Below are positions 28,166-37,895 of a DNA stretch of 64,000 nt, piece after piece. The DNA comes from an uncultured Chloroflexales bacterium (lineage in GTDB: Bacteria; Chloroflexota; Chloroflexia; Chloroflexales; Chloroflexaceae). The DNA lies in NCBI GenBank assembly GCA_937918935.1, contig CAKZSI010000049.1, positions 27,096-91,095 of the forward strand, in the 5' to 3' direction. Within the stretch, counting starts at the first letter, position 1, and each line of letters begins with the position of its first letter. Position numbers and translations under genes: made by a program. Under the pieces are notes generated by a model. The model searched no databases, was not told where the DNA came from, and saw nothing but the letters and a program-made list of their open reading frames with translations.

Positions 28166-28831
28166 ATGATGCGCAAGCTTGTTCTGGCCCTGATCGCCCT
28201 GCTCGTCGTCGCCGTCGCCGCCCCGGCCACCAGCGCCCAGACCATGAACATGGTCCGGGTGATGCACGCCTCGCCAGACGCCCCTGCTGTTGATGTGTAC
28301 GTCAATGGGCAGCCGGTGCTCACCAACGTGCCGTTCTTCGCCGTAAGCAACTACCTGAGCCTGCCCGACGGCAGCTACGCCGTGGCAATCACCCCGACCG
28401 GAAAGCCTGAGTCAGACGCCGTGCTGCGCGCCACCCTGAAGGTGCAGGGCGGCTACACCGGCACAGTGGCCGCGGTCGGGTTCGTCAATAATATTGACAC
28501 CGTTCTCTTCGAGGACAACCTCAGCCCGGTTCCGGCGGGCAAGGCGCGCGTGCGGATCATCCACGCCAGCCCCAATGCTCCGGCGGTAGACATCAAGCTG
28601 GCTGGCACCAGCACGGTGGTGGTGGCGAATGCGCCGTTCAAGGCCGCGGCCACGGTTGAGGTGGATGCGGGCACCTACCAGTTCGACATCAGCCCGGCCG
28701 GTCAGAGCGCGGTCGTCTTCACCACGCCGGCTCTGCGCTTCGAGAGCGGCTGGGTGTACACGCTGGTGGCGACGGGCGACCTGAACAAGAACTTCTGGGT
28801 GCAGTCGCGAGTTGACAAGGTTGGGCCGTAA
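28166..28831 (+). CDS. Secreted DUF4397 protein
   Basis: A 221-residue exported protein. ATG 28166 is chosen because AAGGAG ends 6 bases upstream; ATG 28160 overlaps that site. After a signal peptide (1-25, VAAPATSAQ) there are two tandem DUF4397 repeats, each opening with V-R-(V/I)-(M/I)-HASP-(D/N)-APAVD (about 32 and 129). These beta-rich domains occur in surface proteins of filamentous and adhesive bacteria; their ligand is unknown. It is a monocistronic gene followed by a hairpin terminator. Confidence 0.9.
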   Translation: MMRKLVLALIALLVVAVAAPATSAQTMNMVRVMHASPDAPAVDVYVNGQPVLTNVPFFAVSNYLSLPDGSYAVAITPTGKPESDAVLRATLKVQGGYTGTVAAVGFVNNIDTVLFEDNLSPVPAGKARVRIIHASPNAPAVDIKLAGTSTVVVANAPFKAAATVEVDAGTYQFDISPAGQSAVVFTTPALRFESGWVYTLVATGDLNKNFWVQSRVDKVGP

Positions 28832-28862
28832 GACACGGTTTCATCCTACGTTACGGTCCTGA

Positions 28863-28897
28863 AGGGGTGCGGGGAGGTAAAGTCTTCCCGCGCCCCT
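28863..28897 (+). terminator. Terminator hairpin after the DUF4397 gene
   Basis: AGGGGTGCGGGGA pairs with TCTTCCCGCGCCCCT around a short loop, followed by GCCTTTG. It lies 31 bases after the stop. Confidence 0.6.
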
Positions 28898-29058
28898 GCC
28901 TTTGCATCCATAGCGGGGGCGCCCTGGCGCAACCGGTATGAGCCAGCCGTCGCCACGGGCGGAACCAGAAGCTCGCGGACGACCGGCGCCCTCCACACCC
29001 GCCCTGAGCGGTAGCTCAACGGGAAGGCAAGACCCTTCCTGTTGCAAGTTCTGTTGAT

Positions 29059-29535
29059 TCAGGCACCAGGGCGCATCGCCTCGGGCATCTGCACGGCCAC
29101 CACCTCACCGCGCACGGTCACCTCGCCCTCAGCCACGATCCACGCCTCCACCACCACCTTGCGCCCCTTCACCTCTTTGATCCGACCGCGCACCTCAAGT
29201 ACGCCGCCGAGCGGCGTCGGACGCAGATAGTTGACCTGCAACGACCCCGTGACGAACCGCAGCGGAGGATCGCTGCCCATCGGTCGTCCGGCTGCCCGGT
29301 AGGCCGCGGCCGAGGCGGTGCCGGTGCCATGGCAATCGATCAACGAAGCCAGCAAACCGCCATAGACGTAGCCAGGAATGGCGGTGTGGTACGGTCGCGG
29401 GGTGAAGTAGGCCACTGTCTCCTCACCGTCCCAGGCGCTCTTGATCTGCAAGCCATGCTCGTTAAGACGTCCGCAGCCATAGCAGTGGCTCAACTCGTCG
29501 GGGTAGTAATCCTGAAAGTAGCCTGTTTCGGTCAT
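29059..29535 (-). CDS. PaaI-type thioesterase (hotdog fold)
   Basis: A 158-residue protein. ATG 29535 has AAGGAG 7 bases upstream. The hotdog core is recognised by HTAIPGYVYGGLLASLIDCHG (about 60-80), the helix that carries the thioester-binding site, followed by LQVNYLRPTPLGG and VEAWIVAEGEVTVRGE. An N-terminal CYGCGRLNEHGLQ segment is typical of a subset of these proteins. It should hydrolyse acyl-CoA thioesters in the cytoplasm; the substrate is not identifiable. No operon partner. Confidence 0.9.
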   Translation of the reverse strand: MTETGYFQDYYPDELSHCYGCGRLNEHGLQIKSAWDGEETVAYFTPRPYHTAIPGYVYGGLLASLIDCHGTGTASAAAYRAAGRPMGSDPPLRFVTGSLQVNYLRPTPLGGVLEVRGRIKEVKGRKVVVEAWIVAEGEVTVRGEVVAVQMPEAMRPGA

Positions 29536-29575
29536 TGGGACGCTCCTTGTACAATTCACGGAACCTGAGGAGAGG

Positions 29576-29785
29576 GGCATGGGAGGGCCTCGCCCTCCCA
29601 CACCCTCGCGGTGAGGAGAGCTTCAGCTTCACCTGCACGGGCGTGGGCCGCACCATTTCCTCCGGCAGGGGCGGGGGAAAACCCGGTCCCCCCATCGGCC
29701 TCGGGGCGCCGCGCCCGCTCTTTCGGCAGGGGCGTGGGGCAACCCGCTTGCCCCACCTGTCCCCACCCGGCCTCGGGGCGCCGAA
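29576..29785. repeat. Family A hairpin and two family B palindromes
   Basis: GGGAGGGCCTCGCCCTCCC (29582-29600) lies 40 bases upstream of the thioesterase start. GGGGGAAAACCCGGTCCCCCC and GGGGCAACCCGCTTGCCCC, each followed by GGCCTCGGGGCGCCG, lie just after the end of the channel-like gene. The two B units are tandem copies of a roughly 70-base module. Confidence 0.6.
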
Positions 29786-29796
29786 GCTCCCCTATT

Positions 29797-31935
29797 CTAC
29801 GGGGCGTAGACAAAGATCACCAGCGTTGAGAGGAGCAAAGCGCCCATACACAGCGGCCAGAAGATCAATTTGGGCAGGAAGTTGTGCTGGTAACTTACAA
29901 AGATCATCCCCGGCACATGCACGATCAGGAAGGCGATCATCGTGACCAGGAGGATCACGATGTACAGCAGCAGGTAGAGGTGCTCAAGGTAGGTAATGCC
30001 GACCGCCGCGACACTGTCGCGCAGGGTGGTATGCACCAGAGCGATCACGAAGAACAGGGCCGCAGTGTAGCTCAGCGCGGAAACCAGATCCTGGGTGTCG
30101 GTCAACTGACGATCGCTCAGCAGAAAGGCAAACACCAGCCCCAGGGTCACCATCCCCGGCAACACGTAGGCGATGAACGGGCCAACCACATTACGCCGGG
30201 CCACCAGCGAAAACTCCAACACGGGCGGCGCGGCACGCTCTGCGCGGGTCGTCAGTCCCAGGGTGGCATTGCCATCTGACGGGATCAGGCTGAAGTAGCT
30301 GCGTTCAAAATGCCAGTTGGTAATCTGCACCCCCTCGTCCACACCGGGCAGGGCGCCGGGTCGAAGCAGAACGTAGCTCTCCAGATCCGGGGTCAGGACG
30401 ACGTTCCGCTCCACCTCGGCAGGCAGCAACCGTAGGTGGATCGCACGTTCGTCAAAGGGGAACTTGACCGGGTTCCAACTCTGCTGCAAGGTCGTGTTGA
30501 CACGCCACACAATTACTTCGCCATCGCCGCGCGGCGCGCGGGCCACTTCCTCAACCGGCATCAATTCGCCGAGCTCCTGGCTGAGGTTAAAGCCGCGACT
30601 GACCTCTTCGGGAATGCTGTTGCTGTAGAACTGCCACACGAACCCGCCCACCGTCACCGAAGTCGCATCAGGAAACTGCACCGCTGTCAACTGTACGCCG
30701 GTCGGAACGACGAAGAGCTGATCCTCGGGATCAAGCTCGCGGCGGTAGCGTTCGAGTACCCGTTCGACAGCCGCCTGGCTGGTGAGCGCGCTGGCGGCCT
30801 CGCGGATCAGGCGCGAGTCGAGTTGCCAGATCAGCCCGATCAAGGCCAGACACGTGGCGGTGAAAGCGAGGGTAATGAACCAGGGCCCCGCGACGGGGCC
30901 GAGGCGCGTGGCGCTGAAGAGGGCCAGGCCCAGGACCAGCGCGCCCGCGGCGGCAAGGGCGATCCCGGTCACGTCACGCAGGATCTGGCCGGCGGGGAGC
31001 TGAAACTCAGCCTCGTCTATCACCAATGCCAGGGCGCTGCCACTGGTCGGCAGCGGAGCGAAGAACAATCGCGTATCTCGCCCGGTCAACGAATCGCGAT
31101 GGTCCAGTTCCAGCGTTTCGCCGGCCAGGGAGCGGCGCGCGGCGTCCTGCACCTCGGGGTCGAAGCCACTATCCTCATCGAACATGGTACTCCGCGCCAC
31201 CCGTGTGCGATCGGGGTAGTCGAGAAACACGCCGTTCCGACCGATCACGAACCCGTAGCCCTGCGCGCCCAGATCGAGCCGGGCGAGCAGATTGCGCACC
31301 TCCTGCAGCGACAGGTCGGAGGTTACCACGCCAGCGGGCTCGTTCCGGCCGTCAGGATGGGCGAAGGGACGGGCATATTCAATCAGCACCTTGCCGGCCC
31401 CGGTGGCCAGAAACGGGTCGCTCCAGTTCGCTCCGCTGCGGATGGTGTCGTAGTACCAGGCCGTTTTGGGAGCGTCGGGGTCATCAGAGGGGGGTTGGGT
31501 GTAATCGTAGGTGGCGCCGATCAACTCTTCGATGCGCCCCTCGGGGGTACGGTACACATAGACCTGAAAGAGGCGCTGCGCCGGGTCGTAGACGAACGGC
31601 GCAAAGGTCACGGCCAGGCCATTCACGTTGGGCGCGCCTTCGAGATCGGCGCGCAGTCGCTGAGGGATCTGGTCGAAAGGCAGGGCCCCGGAGGTCAGAT
31701 CCTCGGCCAGAGCGTCGCCCAGGTCCTGCGCGGTAGCAAAGGCGGCATCAATGCTTGCAGCGGATTCGCTCAGGCTCTGGCGCGCGAGGGCGGTTGTATC
31801 CATGGCTGCCGCTGTGCGCCGCTGGAGGTGCAGCACGGTCAACAGGGCGGTGAGCAGGAGCAAGGCTACGAACGATCCGGCGAGCGCCCGGCGCCCTGTC
31901 ACGCGGCTGGTCGAACTGGCAGTTGTGGTTGTCAC
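29797..31935 (-). CDS. Cache sensor domain fused to a pentameric ligand-gated ion channel-like domain
   Basis: A 712-residue protein; GTG 31935 was chosen to include the first membrane helix (18-38), with GAAGAG upstream. Residues 41-315 form an extracytoplasmic double-Cache-like sensor (TAWYYDTIRSG, VTSDLSLQEVRNLL, GYGFVIGRNGVFLDYP). Two helices (317-341, 351-371) lead back outside to a beta-rich domain (about 405-580) with the Cys-loop-type block KFPFDERAIHLRL (491-503) lacking cysteines, as in bacterial channels. Four helices follow: M1 with Pro593 (VLPGMV), M2 about 613-634, M3 about 645-671, and M4 about 686-710 with FWP. Predicted topology (beta domain and C-terminus outside) fits pentameric channels. 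The channel call is inference from these motifs. Confidence 0.78.
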   Translation of the reverse strand: MTTTTASSTSRVTGRRALAGSFVALLLLTALLTVLHLQRRTAAAMDTTALARQSLSESAASIDAAFATAQDLGDALAEDLTSGALPFDQIPQRLRADLEGAPNVNGLAVTFAPFVYDPAQRLFQVYVYRTPEGRIEELIGATYDYTQPPSDDPDAPKTAWYYDTIRSGANWSDPFLATGAGKVLIEYARPFAHPDGRNEPAGVVTSDLSLQEVRNLLARLDLGAQGYGFVIGRNGVFLDYPDRTRVARSTMFDEDSGFDPEVQDAARRSLAGETLELDHRDSLTGRDTRLFFAPLPTSGSALALVIDEAEFQLPAGQILRDVTGIALAAAGALVLGLALFSATRLGPVAGPWFITLAFTATCLALIGLIWQLDSRLIREAASALTSQAAVERVLERYRRELDPEDQLFVVPTGVQLTAVQFPDATSVTVGGFVWQFYSNSIPEEVSRGFNLSQELGELMPVEEVARAPRGDGEVIVWRVNTTLQQSWNPVKFPFDERAIHLRLLPAEVERNVVLTPDLESYVLLRPGALPGVDEGVQITNWHFERSYFSLIPSDGNATLGLTTRAERAAPPVLEFSLVARRNVVGPFIAYVLPGMVTLGLVFAFLLSDRQLTDTQDLVSALSYTAALFFVIALVHTTLRDSVAAVGITYLEHLYLLLYIVILLVTMIAFLIVHVPGMIFVSYQHNFLPKLIFWPLCMGALLLSTLVIFVYAP

Positions 31936-31954
31936 TGGGAACTCTTCACTATGG

Positions 31955-32114
31955 GGCAAAAGGGTTTTCCTGGGAGGGCCGCGCTTTGCCGAACCCTCCG
32001 CCCGGCAGGGCCGAGGGTGCATCCGCCGCCCGCAGCGGAGTCCGGGGCTTGTCTTGAAGCCGTTGCCTCAGCCCTGCTCCGCCCGGACGGGCGGCCATAC
32101 TGAGACGGGTCTCG
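31955..32114. repeat. Family A unit and GC-rich inverted sequences upstream of the channel-like gene
   Basis: AAAGGGTTTTCC and a degenerate hairpin GGGAGGGCCGCGC / CCCTCCG at 31960-32005, 25-70 bases upstream of GTG 31935, followed by GCCCGGCAGGGCCGAGGG. No gene is seen up to 32114. Confidence 0.5.
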
Positions 32115-32354
32115 CTACGCCGCGCCCGGCGCCACCTCAGAGGTGACCGCGCCGAACTCGACGTCATTCACCTGGATGGTTATAGCGTGCGGCCCGGGAT
32201 AGACCGGACGCACCCCCACCGGAGCGAGCGAGTGGCGTTTCTTATCGCGCCGGGCGCCAGCCACTCCGAGCGGAGCTTGAAGACCTTCGGCGGTATTTGA
32301 AGGGCTGCGGTCCACGCGCCATAGGGCGCTCCTTGCCATCTCGCGCAGACTCAA
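32115..32354 (-). pseudogene. Possible C-terminal remnant of a DNA alkylation-repair-type protein
   Basis: An open frame of up to 79 codons ending at TAG 32115. Its last 45 residues (KRHSLAPVGVRPVYPGPH, then AITIQVNDVEFGAV) look like a genuine protein end. They resemble the 'RRYYPGRHRIELQVNG' type C-terminal tail seen after the HEAT repeats of some DNA alkylation repair proteins. Nothing upstream continues the domain, because the acpP gene begins 48 bases beyond. I read it as a leftover of a larger gene, but a real small protein is possible. Confidence 0.35.
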
Positions 32355-32401
32355 AAGGGCCGAGCGGGGTGCCGCTGCGGCCCTGAAGGTATCATCACCG
32401 A

Positions 32402-32653
32402 CTACTGCTGAATTGCGGGGTGCGCCACAAGGTAGTCCAGCGCGTCCTGAACCGTCTCGATCTTTTCGGCGTCGTCATCGCTGATTTCAATATCGAACTC
32501 TTCCTCGATGGACATGATCAGTTCCACCAGGTCGAGCGAATCGGCCTTAAGATCCTTAGCGAACGAGGCACCGGGCACCACCTGCGTTTCATCAACGCCG
32601 AGTTGTTCAGCGACGATCTTGCGCAGGCGCTCTTCGATATCGGTTGATTGCAT
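32402..32653 (-). CDS. acpP: Acyl carrier protein
   Basis: An 83-residue acidic ACP. The phosphopantetheine attachment Ser39 is in the [10 protein letters not shown] motif. ATG 32653 has AAAGGG 6 bases upstream. Holo-ACP carries growing acyl chains in type II fatty acid synthesis. It is the last gene of a leftward cluster with fabG and accC, 50 bases after nusB. Confidence 0.96.
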   Translation of the reverse strand: MQSTDIEERLRKIVAEQLGVDETQVVPGASFAKDLKADSLDLVELIMSIEEEFDIEISDDDAEKIETVQDALDYLVAHPAIQQ

Positions 32654-32703
32654 GTCAGACCCTTTCATCTCACCCAACGGACACTGCGCGCACCGGTGAC
32701 GCA

Positions 32704-33135
32704 TCACGAGTCCTCGGACCTGGGGCGATAGCGCAGCACCACCGTGCCGAGAACGCCGTTCACGAAGCGACTGGAATTATCGCTGCCAAACTGCTTGGCC
32801 AGTTCCACGGCCTCATTGATCACCGCCTTTACCGGCGTGCGTTCAAGATCATCCACCAGCAACTCGTAGAGCGCGATACGCAAGATCGCCTTATCCACGC
32901 CGGGCATCTGCGTGATGGGCCAGTTTGGGGCGGCCTCTTCGATAATCCGGTCCAGGTAGGAGCGATGCTCCCAGACGCCAAAGACCAGATTGCGTAGAAA
33001 GCGTTCGCCATCGGCGGCAAAGGACTCCTCTTCGAGCCGGCGCTCATAGACTACATCAACAGGGTGGTCCGTAGCATCCACTTCGAAAAGGATCTGCAGC
33101 GCGGCGATGCGGACGCGATGACGCAGACTACCCAC
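32704..33135 (-). CDS. nusB: Transcription antitermination factor NusB
   Basis: A 143-residue all-helical NusB. GTG 33135 is preceded by GGGAGG at 6 bases. The typical RNA-binding N-terminus ([16 protein letters not shown]) and C-terminal [19 protein letters not shown] block are present. With NusE (S10) it binds boxA RNA and supports rRNA antitermination. Its start overlaps the stop of a small upstream frame by 8 bases (GTGGGTAG), so translation is probably coupled. Confidence 0.95.
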   Translation of the reverse strand: MGSLRHRVRIAALQILFEVDATDHPVDVVYERRLEEESFAADGERFLRNLVFGVWEHRSYLDRIIEEAAPNWPITQMPGVDKAILRIALYELLVDDLERTPVKAVINEAVELAKQFGSDNSSRFVNGVLGTVVLRYRPRSEDS

Positions 33136-33379
33136 ACAGGACCTCCCGAGCGTGCAGCAAGCGGCCTTCGTGAGCGACGCGCGCCGGACCATGGATCAGG
33201 CGAGGTATGGCCGCGCCGGAAAGCCTTGCCGGTCGAGGAGGTGGCAGGCGGCGTTGTATGCCGGCAAACGTGACCTGCGACCCCTCGAGGAACACGACGT
33301 CCACCCACTCAGGACGTTCTCTAGTCACGGCGCAGTTCCAGTTCTCGCGATAGACCCGACCCGCGCACCGTTCCGCCAC
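33128..33379 (-). CDS. Small hypothetical protein coupled to nusB
   Basis: An 83-residue frame from GTG 33379 (AGAGG 7 bases upstream) to TAG 33128. It fills the space between accC and nusB and overlaps the nusB start by 8 bases, which argues for real translation. The product is Arg-rich and contains [20 protein letters not shown] and [21 protein letters not shown] do not recognise a family. The same frame reads upstream through the accC 3' end without a stop, so the start is uncertain. Confidence 0.45.
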   Translation of the reverse strand: MAERCAGRVYRENWNCAVTRERPEWVDVVFLEGSQVTFAGIQRRLPPPRPARLSGAAIPRLIHGPARVAHEGRLLHAREVLCG

Positions 33380-33446
33380 ATTGCCGCCTCTGAGCCACCA
33401 GTGCGCCCCGGATGGCCGCGATCGAGCGCAAGGACGACTATCCCGG

Positions 33447-34826
33447 TTACACAGCGGCGGGGGCGGCAGAGCGCTCTTCCTTCCAGGTGCGGAGCAACTC
33501 ACCGACATAGGCCGTATGGTAACGAGCGGCGCGAAACTCCGGGTCATCAATCAGGGCCAGTTGGAAGGGGATGGTTGTTTTGACCCCCGTAATCACACAT
33601 TCGTTAAGCGCCCGGCGCATGCGATTCAAGGCATCATCGCGCGTTTCGCCCCATGTGATAATTTTCGCCAGTAGCGAGTCGTAGTGGCGGGGCGGTGTAT
33701 AGCCCGCATAGAGATGCGAGTCAACACGCACTCCAGGGCCACCAGGCGGCAAGTAGAACTCTACTTCACCGCCGGCCGGGAGGAAGTCCCGTTCGGGATC
33801 TTCGGCATTAATACGACACTCCACCGCGTGCCATGCTAGTTTAATATCATTCTGTTGCAGCGTCAAGCGTTCTCCAGAGGCGATCAGCAATTGCCAGCGC
33901 ACCAGATCCACGCCGGTCACCATTTCGGTCACCGGGTGTTCAACCTGAATGCGCGTATTCATCTCGATGAAGTAATAATTCCCCTCCTGATCCATGAGGA
34001 ATTCAAGTGTTCCAGCATTCACATAGCCAATGGAGGTGATACCGCGCACGGCATCGGCGCCCATCTTCGCCCGCACCTCGGGAGTGACAATCGGCGAGGG
34101 CGCCTCCTCGACAATCTTCTGATGGCGGCGCTGGGCCGAGCAGTCGCGTTCACCAAGGTGGATGGCATGGCCGTAGCGGTCGGCGAGCACCTGGATCTCG
34201 ACATGACGCACCTTCGTGAGATACTTCTCCAACAGGAGATCGCCGCGCCCGAAAGCCGCCTCGGCCTCGGCCCGCGCGGTGGGATAGGCGCGCACGAGAT
34301 CGCCCTCGTCATGGGCCACGCGCATGCCGCGCCCGCCGCCGCCGGCGGAGGGCTTGAGCAGCACCGGGTAGCCGATCTGCCGGGCAATCTCGATCGCCTC
34401 TTCGAGATTGCGCAACTCGCTTTCCGAACCGGGCACCGTTGGCACCCCTGCGGCGCGCATCGTCTGACGCCCGATGGCCTTATCGCCCATGAGGCGCATC
34501 GTCTCGGCGGAGGGACCCACGAAGGTCAGTTTGACATCGGCGCACATCTCGGCAAAGTACGGATTTTCCGAGAGGAAGCCATAGCCAGGGTGCACGCCGT
34601 CACAGCCGGTGATCAGGGCGGCGGTGATCAGGGCAGGCGGGTTGAGATAGGACCTGGCCGCGGCAGCCGGACCGATGCAGACCGCTTCATCAGCCAGGCG
34701 CACGGCGAGTGAGTCGCGATCGGCCTCGCTGTAGGCGACCACACTCTTGATGCCCAGTTCCTGGCATGCGCGAACGATCCGAACGGCAATTTCGCCCCTG
34801 TTGGCAATAAGGACTTTGTTGAGCAT
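33447..34826 (-). CDS. accC: Acetyl-CoA carboxylase biotin carboxylase subunit
   Basis: A 459-residue ATP-grasp enzyme. The N-terminal LNKVLIANRGEIAVRI block, ATP-binding KPSAGGGGRGMRV, the EMNTRIQVEHPVTE block and the C-terminal domain are all present. It carboxylates biotin on the carrier protein, the first step of malonyl-CoA formation. ATG 34826 fits the conserved N-terminus; a frame to 34844 overlaps fabG. It lies 18 bases after fabG in the same direction. accB, accA and accD are not in this window. Confidence 0.97.
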   Translation of the reverse strand: MLNKVLIANRGEIAVRIVRACQELGIKSVVAYSEADRDSLAVRLADEAVCIGPAAAARSYLNPPALITAALITGCDGVHPGYGFLSENPYFAEMCADVKLTFVGPSAETMRLMGDKAIGRQTMRAAGVPTVPGSESELRNLEEAIEIARQIGYPVLLKPSAGGGGRGMRVAHDEGDLVRAYPTARAEAEAAFGRGDLLLEKYLTKVRHVEIQVLADRYGHAIHLGERDCSAQRRHQKIVEEAPSPIVTPEVRAKMGADAVRGITSIGYVNAGTLEFLMDQEGNYYFIEMNTRIQVEHPVTEMVTGVDLVRWQLLIASGERLTLQQNDIKLAWHAVECRINAEDPERDFLPAGGEVEFYLPPGGPGVRVDSHLYAGYTPPRHYDSLLAKIITWGETRDDALNRMRRALNECVITGVKTTIPFQLALIDDPEFRAARYHTAYVGELLRTWKEERSAAPAAV

Positions 34827-34844
34827 ACTGGCCCCGAAGATCAA

Positions 34845-36540
<1,696 letters not shown>

Positions 36541-36600
36541 TGAGATATCTCCCCGAAGGGCACGCTGCCCGAGCGGGCGGACGCCCGCCGCGGCGGCGGA

Positions 36601-37056
36601 TTACGAGTTTGCAAGCAGTTCATCAACCGCCTCGCGCAACTTGCCGATGTCGGCGAAGGAGCGATAGACCGACGCGAAACGAATGTACGCCACCTCATCG
36701 AGATCGCGCAGGCGGCGCATCACTTCATCGCCGATCATTTTGCTGCTGACTTCCTGCGCGTCGGTGGACATAATCGCTGCTTCGACATCGTTGACCAGTT
36801 GTTCGAGTTGCTGCACCGAGACAGGGCGGCGGTAGCAGGCCGTGCGCACCCCGCGCATCACCTTCTCACGATCGTAGGGTTCCCGCTCGCCGTCTTTCTT
36901 CACCACGGTCAGGCTCACCGACTCGACCCGCTCATACGTCGTGAAGCGACGGCTGCAATTCCGGCACTTCCGGCGCCGGCGAATGATTTCACCGTCGTTC
37001 AGCTTGCGGGTGTCGAGCACATCAGTATCAGGATGTTGGCAATAGGGGCAGCGCAT
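36601..37056 (-). CDS. nrdR: Transcriptional repressor NrdR
   Basis: A 151-residue repressor of ribonucleotide reductase genes. The zinc ribbon C3-C6/C31-C34 is followed by an ATP-cone (about 50-140, [19 protein letters not shown]), which senses ATP versus dATP. Its length is standard. ATG 37056 lies about 50 bases below an extended -10 promoter. No nrd genes are in the window. It heads the leftward cluster that continues into fatty acid genes. Confidence 0.96.
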   Translation of the reverse strand: MRCPYCQHPDTDVLDTRKLNDGEIIRRRRKCRNCSRRFTTYERVESVSLTVVKKDGEREPYDREKVMRGVRTACYRRPVSVQQLEQLVNDVEAAIMSTDAQEVSSKMIGDEVMRRLRDLDEVAYIRFASVYRSFADIGKLREAVDELLANS

Positions 37057-37487
37057 AACAAATACAGGCCAGCCGGCCCGCCGTTGCGATCGATCTGCTA
37101 GCGCATTATAGCACAGGGGAGGGGAGGCGCTCCTGACCAGGTTGCCAGGGCGGATGCAACGTTGTTGACCGTTGCCCCCGCGCGGTCGCGGGTTCTGGCA
37201 GACACACCGCCAGAACCCGCAAACCCTATCGGGCGGCCCTGTCACCCCAGCATACACTGCTGGAGGGAGGACGTTGCCTCGGCCCTGCACGAACGGCGCC
37301 CGGGGCTTGCGCCCCGCCCGCCTTCGCGGTAGCATGACCTCAGCGCCGTGTCGGGAATCCGTGCAGGTATCAGTGCGCCCTCGACCGCCTCCGAATGCGC
37401 CGCACCCGGTCCTGACATCAGACAACCGCAATCTGCAATCGCCCTGGCAACCGGTGCGGGACACCGGCTGCCAGCAGGAGCAGCTAC
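37057..37487. other. 431-base divergent gap between nrdR and hsp20 with a perfect hairpin
   Basis: No gene is seen. A 12-bp perfect hairpin is formed by 37188-37199 and 37209-37220 (GCGGGTTCTGGC and its complement). GTTGTTGACCGTTG lies near 37161. The hsp20 Shine-Dalgarno AGGAG is at 37476-37480. No CIRCE-type heat-shock operator was recognised. Confidence 0.45.
37105..37113 (-). promoter_or_regulatory. Extended -10 promoter upstream of nrdR
   Basis: Minus-strand TGC-TATAAT (TG at 37113-37112, -10 at 37110-37105). No good -35 at 16-18 bases, as usual for extended -10 promoters. Predicted leader about 40 bases. Confidence 0.6.
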
Positions 37488-37895
37488 GTGAATGACCCCA
37501 CCCGCACTATCCGCGTGATTACGTTCCGAACGCCATTTGTGGCCTTCGAGACCCGTTCGTGGCATCCGCCGCTGAACGTCTACGAAACCGACGAGGGTCT
37601 GGTTATTGTTGCCGATCTGGCGGGTGTGAATCTGACCGATCTGCAAGTGCATGTGAAACCAACCCTGATCGTCGTCCAGGGCCAGCGCCAGTTGTCGCCC
37701 CCCCCTGGTCTACGCCGCATCCACCGCATGGAGATTGGCGCCGGGCGCTTCGAACTGGAAGTGCCGCTTGCCATGCCCATCGATCCGGAACGCGCCGAGG
37801 GGCACTATCGCAACGGCCTGCTGGAGATCATCCTGCCCTATGCCAGCGATCCACCCCGGCAGGTAGTGGTCATCCACATCGAGGGAGGGCTGTGA
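37488..37895 (+). CDS. Small heat shock protein Hsp20
   Basis: A 135-residue alpha-crystallin-domain chaperone. GTG 37488 has AGGAG 7 bases upstream. The domain spans about 25-125 ([23 protein letters not shown], and near the end [13 protein letters not shown], the A-x-x-x-NGLLEI beta9 signature). It holds unfolding proteins in an ATP-independent way. Its stop codon overlaps the lon start (TGATG), so chaperone and protease are made from one message, a sensible stress-response pair. Confidence 0.95.
   Translation: MNDPTRTIRVITFRTPFVAFETRSWHPPLNVYETDEGLVIVADLAGVNLTDLQVHVKPTLIVVQGQRQLSPPPGLRRIHRMEIGAGRFELEVPLAMPIDPERAEGHYRNGLLEIILPYASDPPRQVVVIHIEGGL

Noticed and set aside
28978..29050. A tRNA-like string (GCGGTAGCTCAACGGGAAGGC) in the DUF4397-thioesterase gap
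   Set aside because: No matching acceptor or T-arm can be paired around it; only the D-arm-like part resembles a tRNA.
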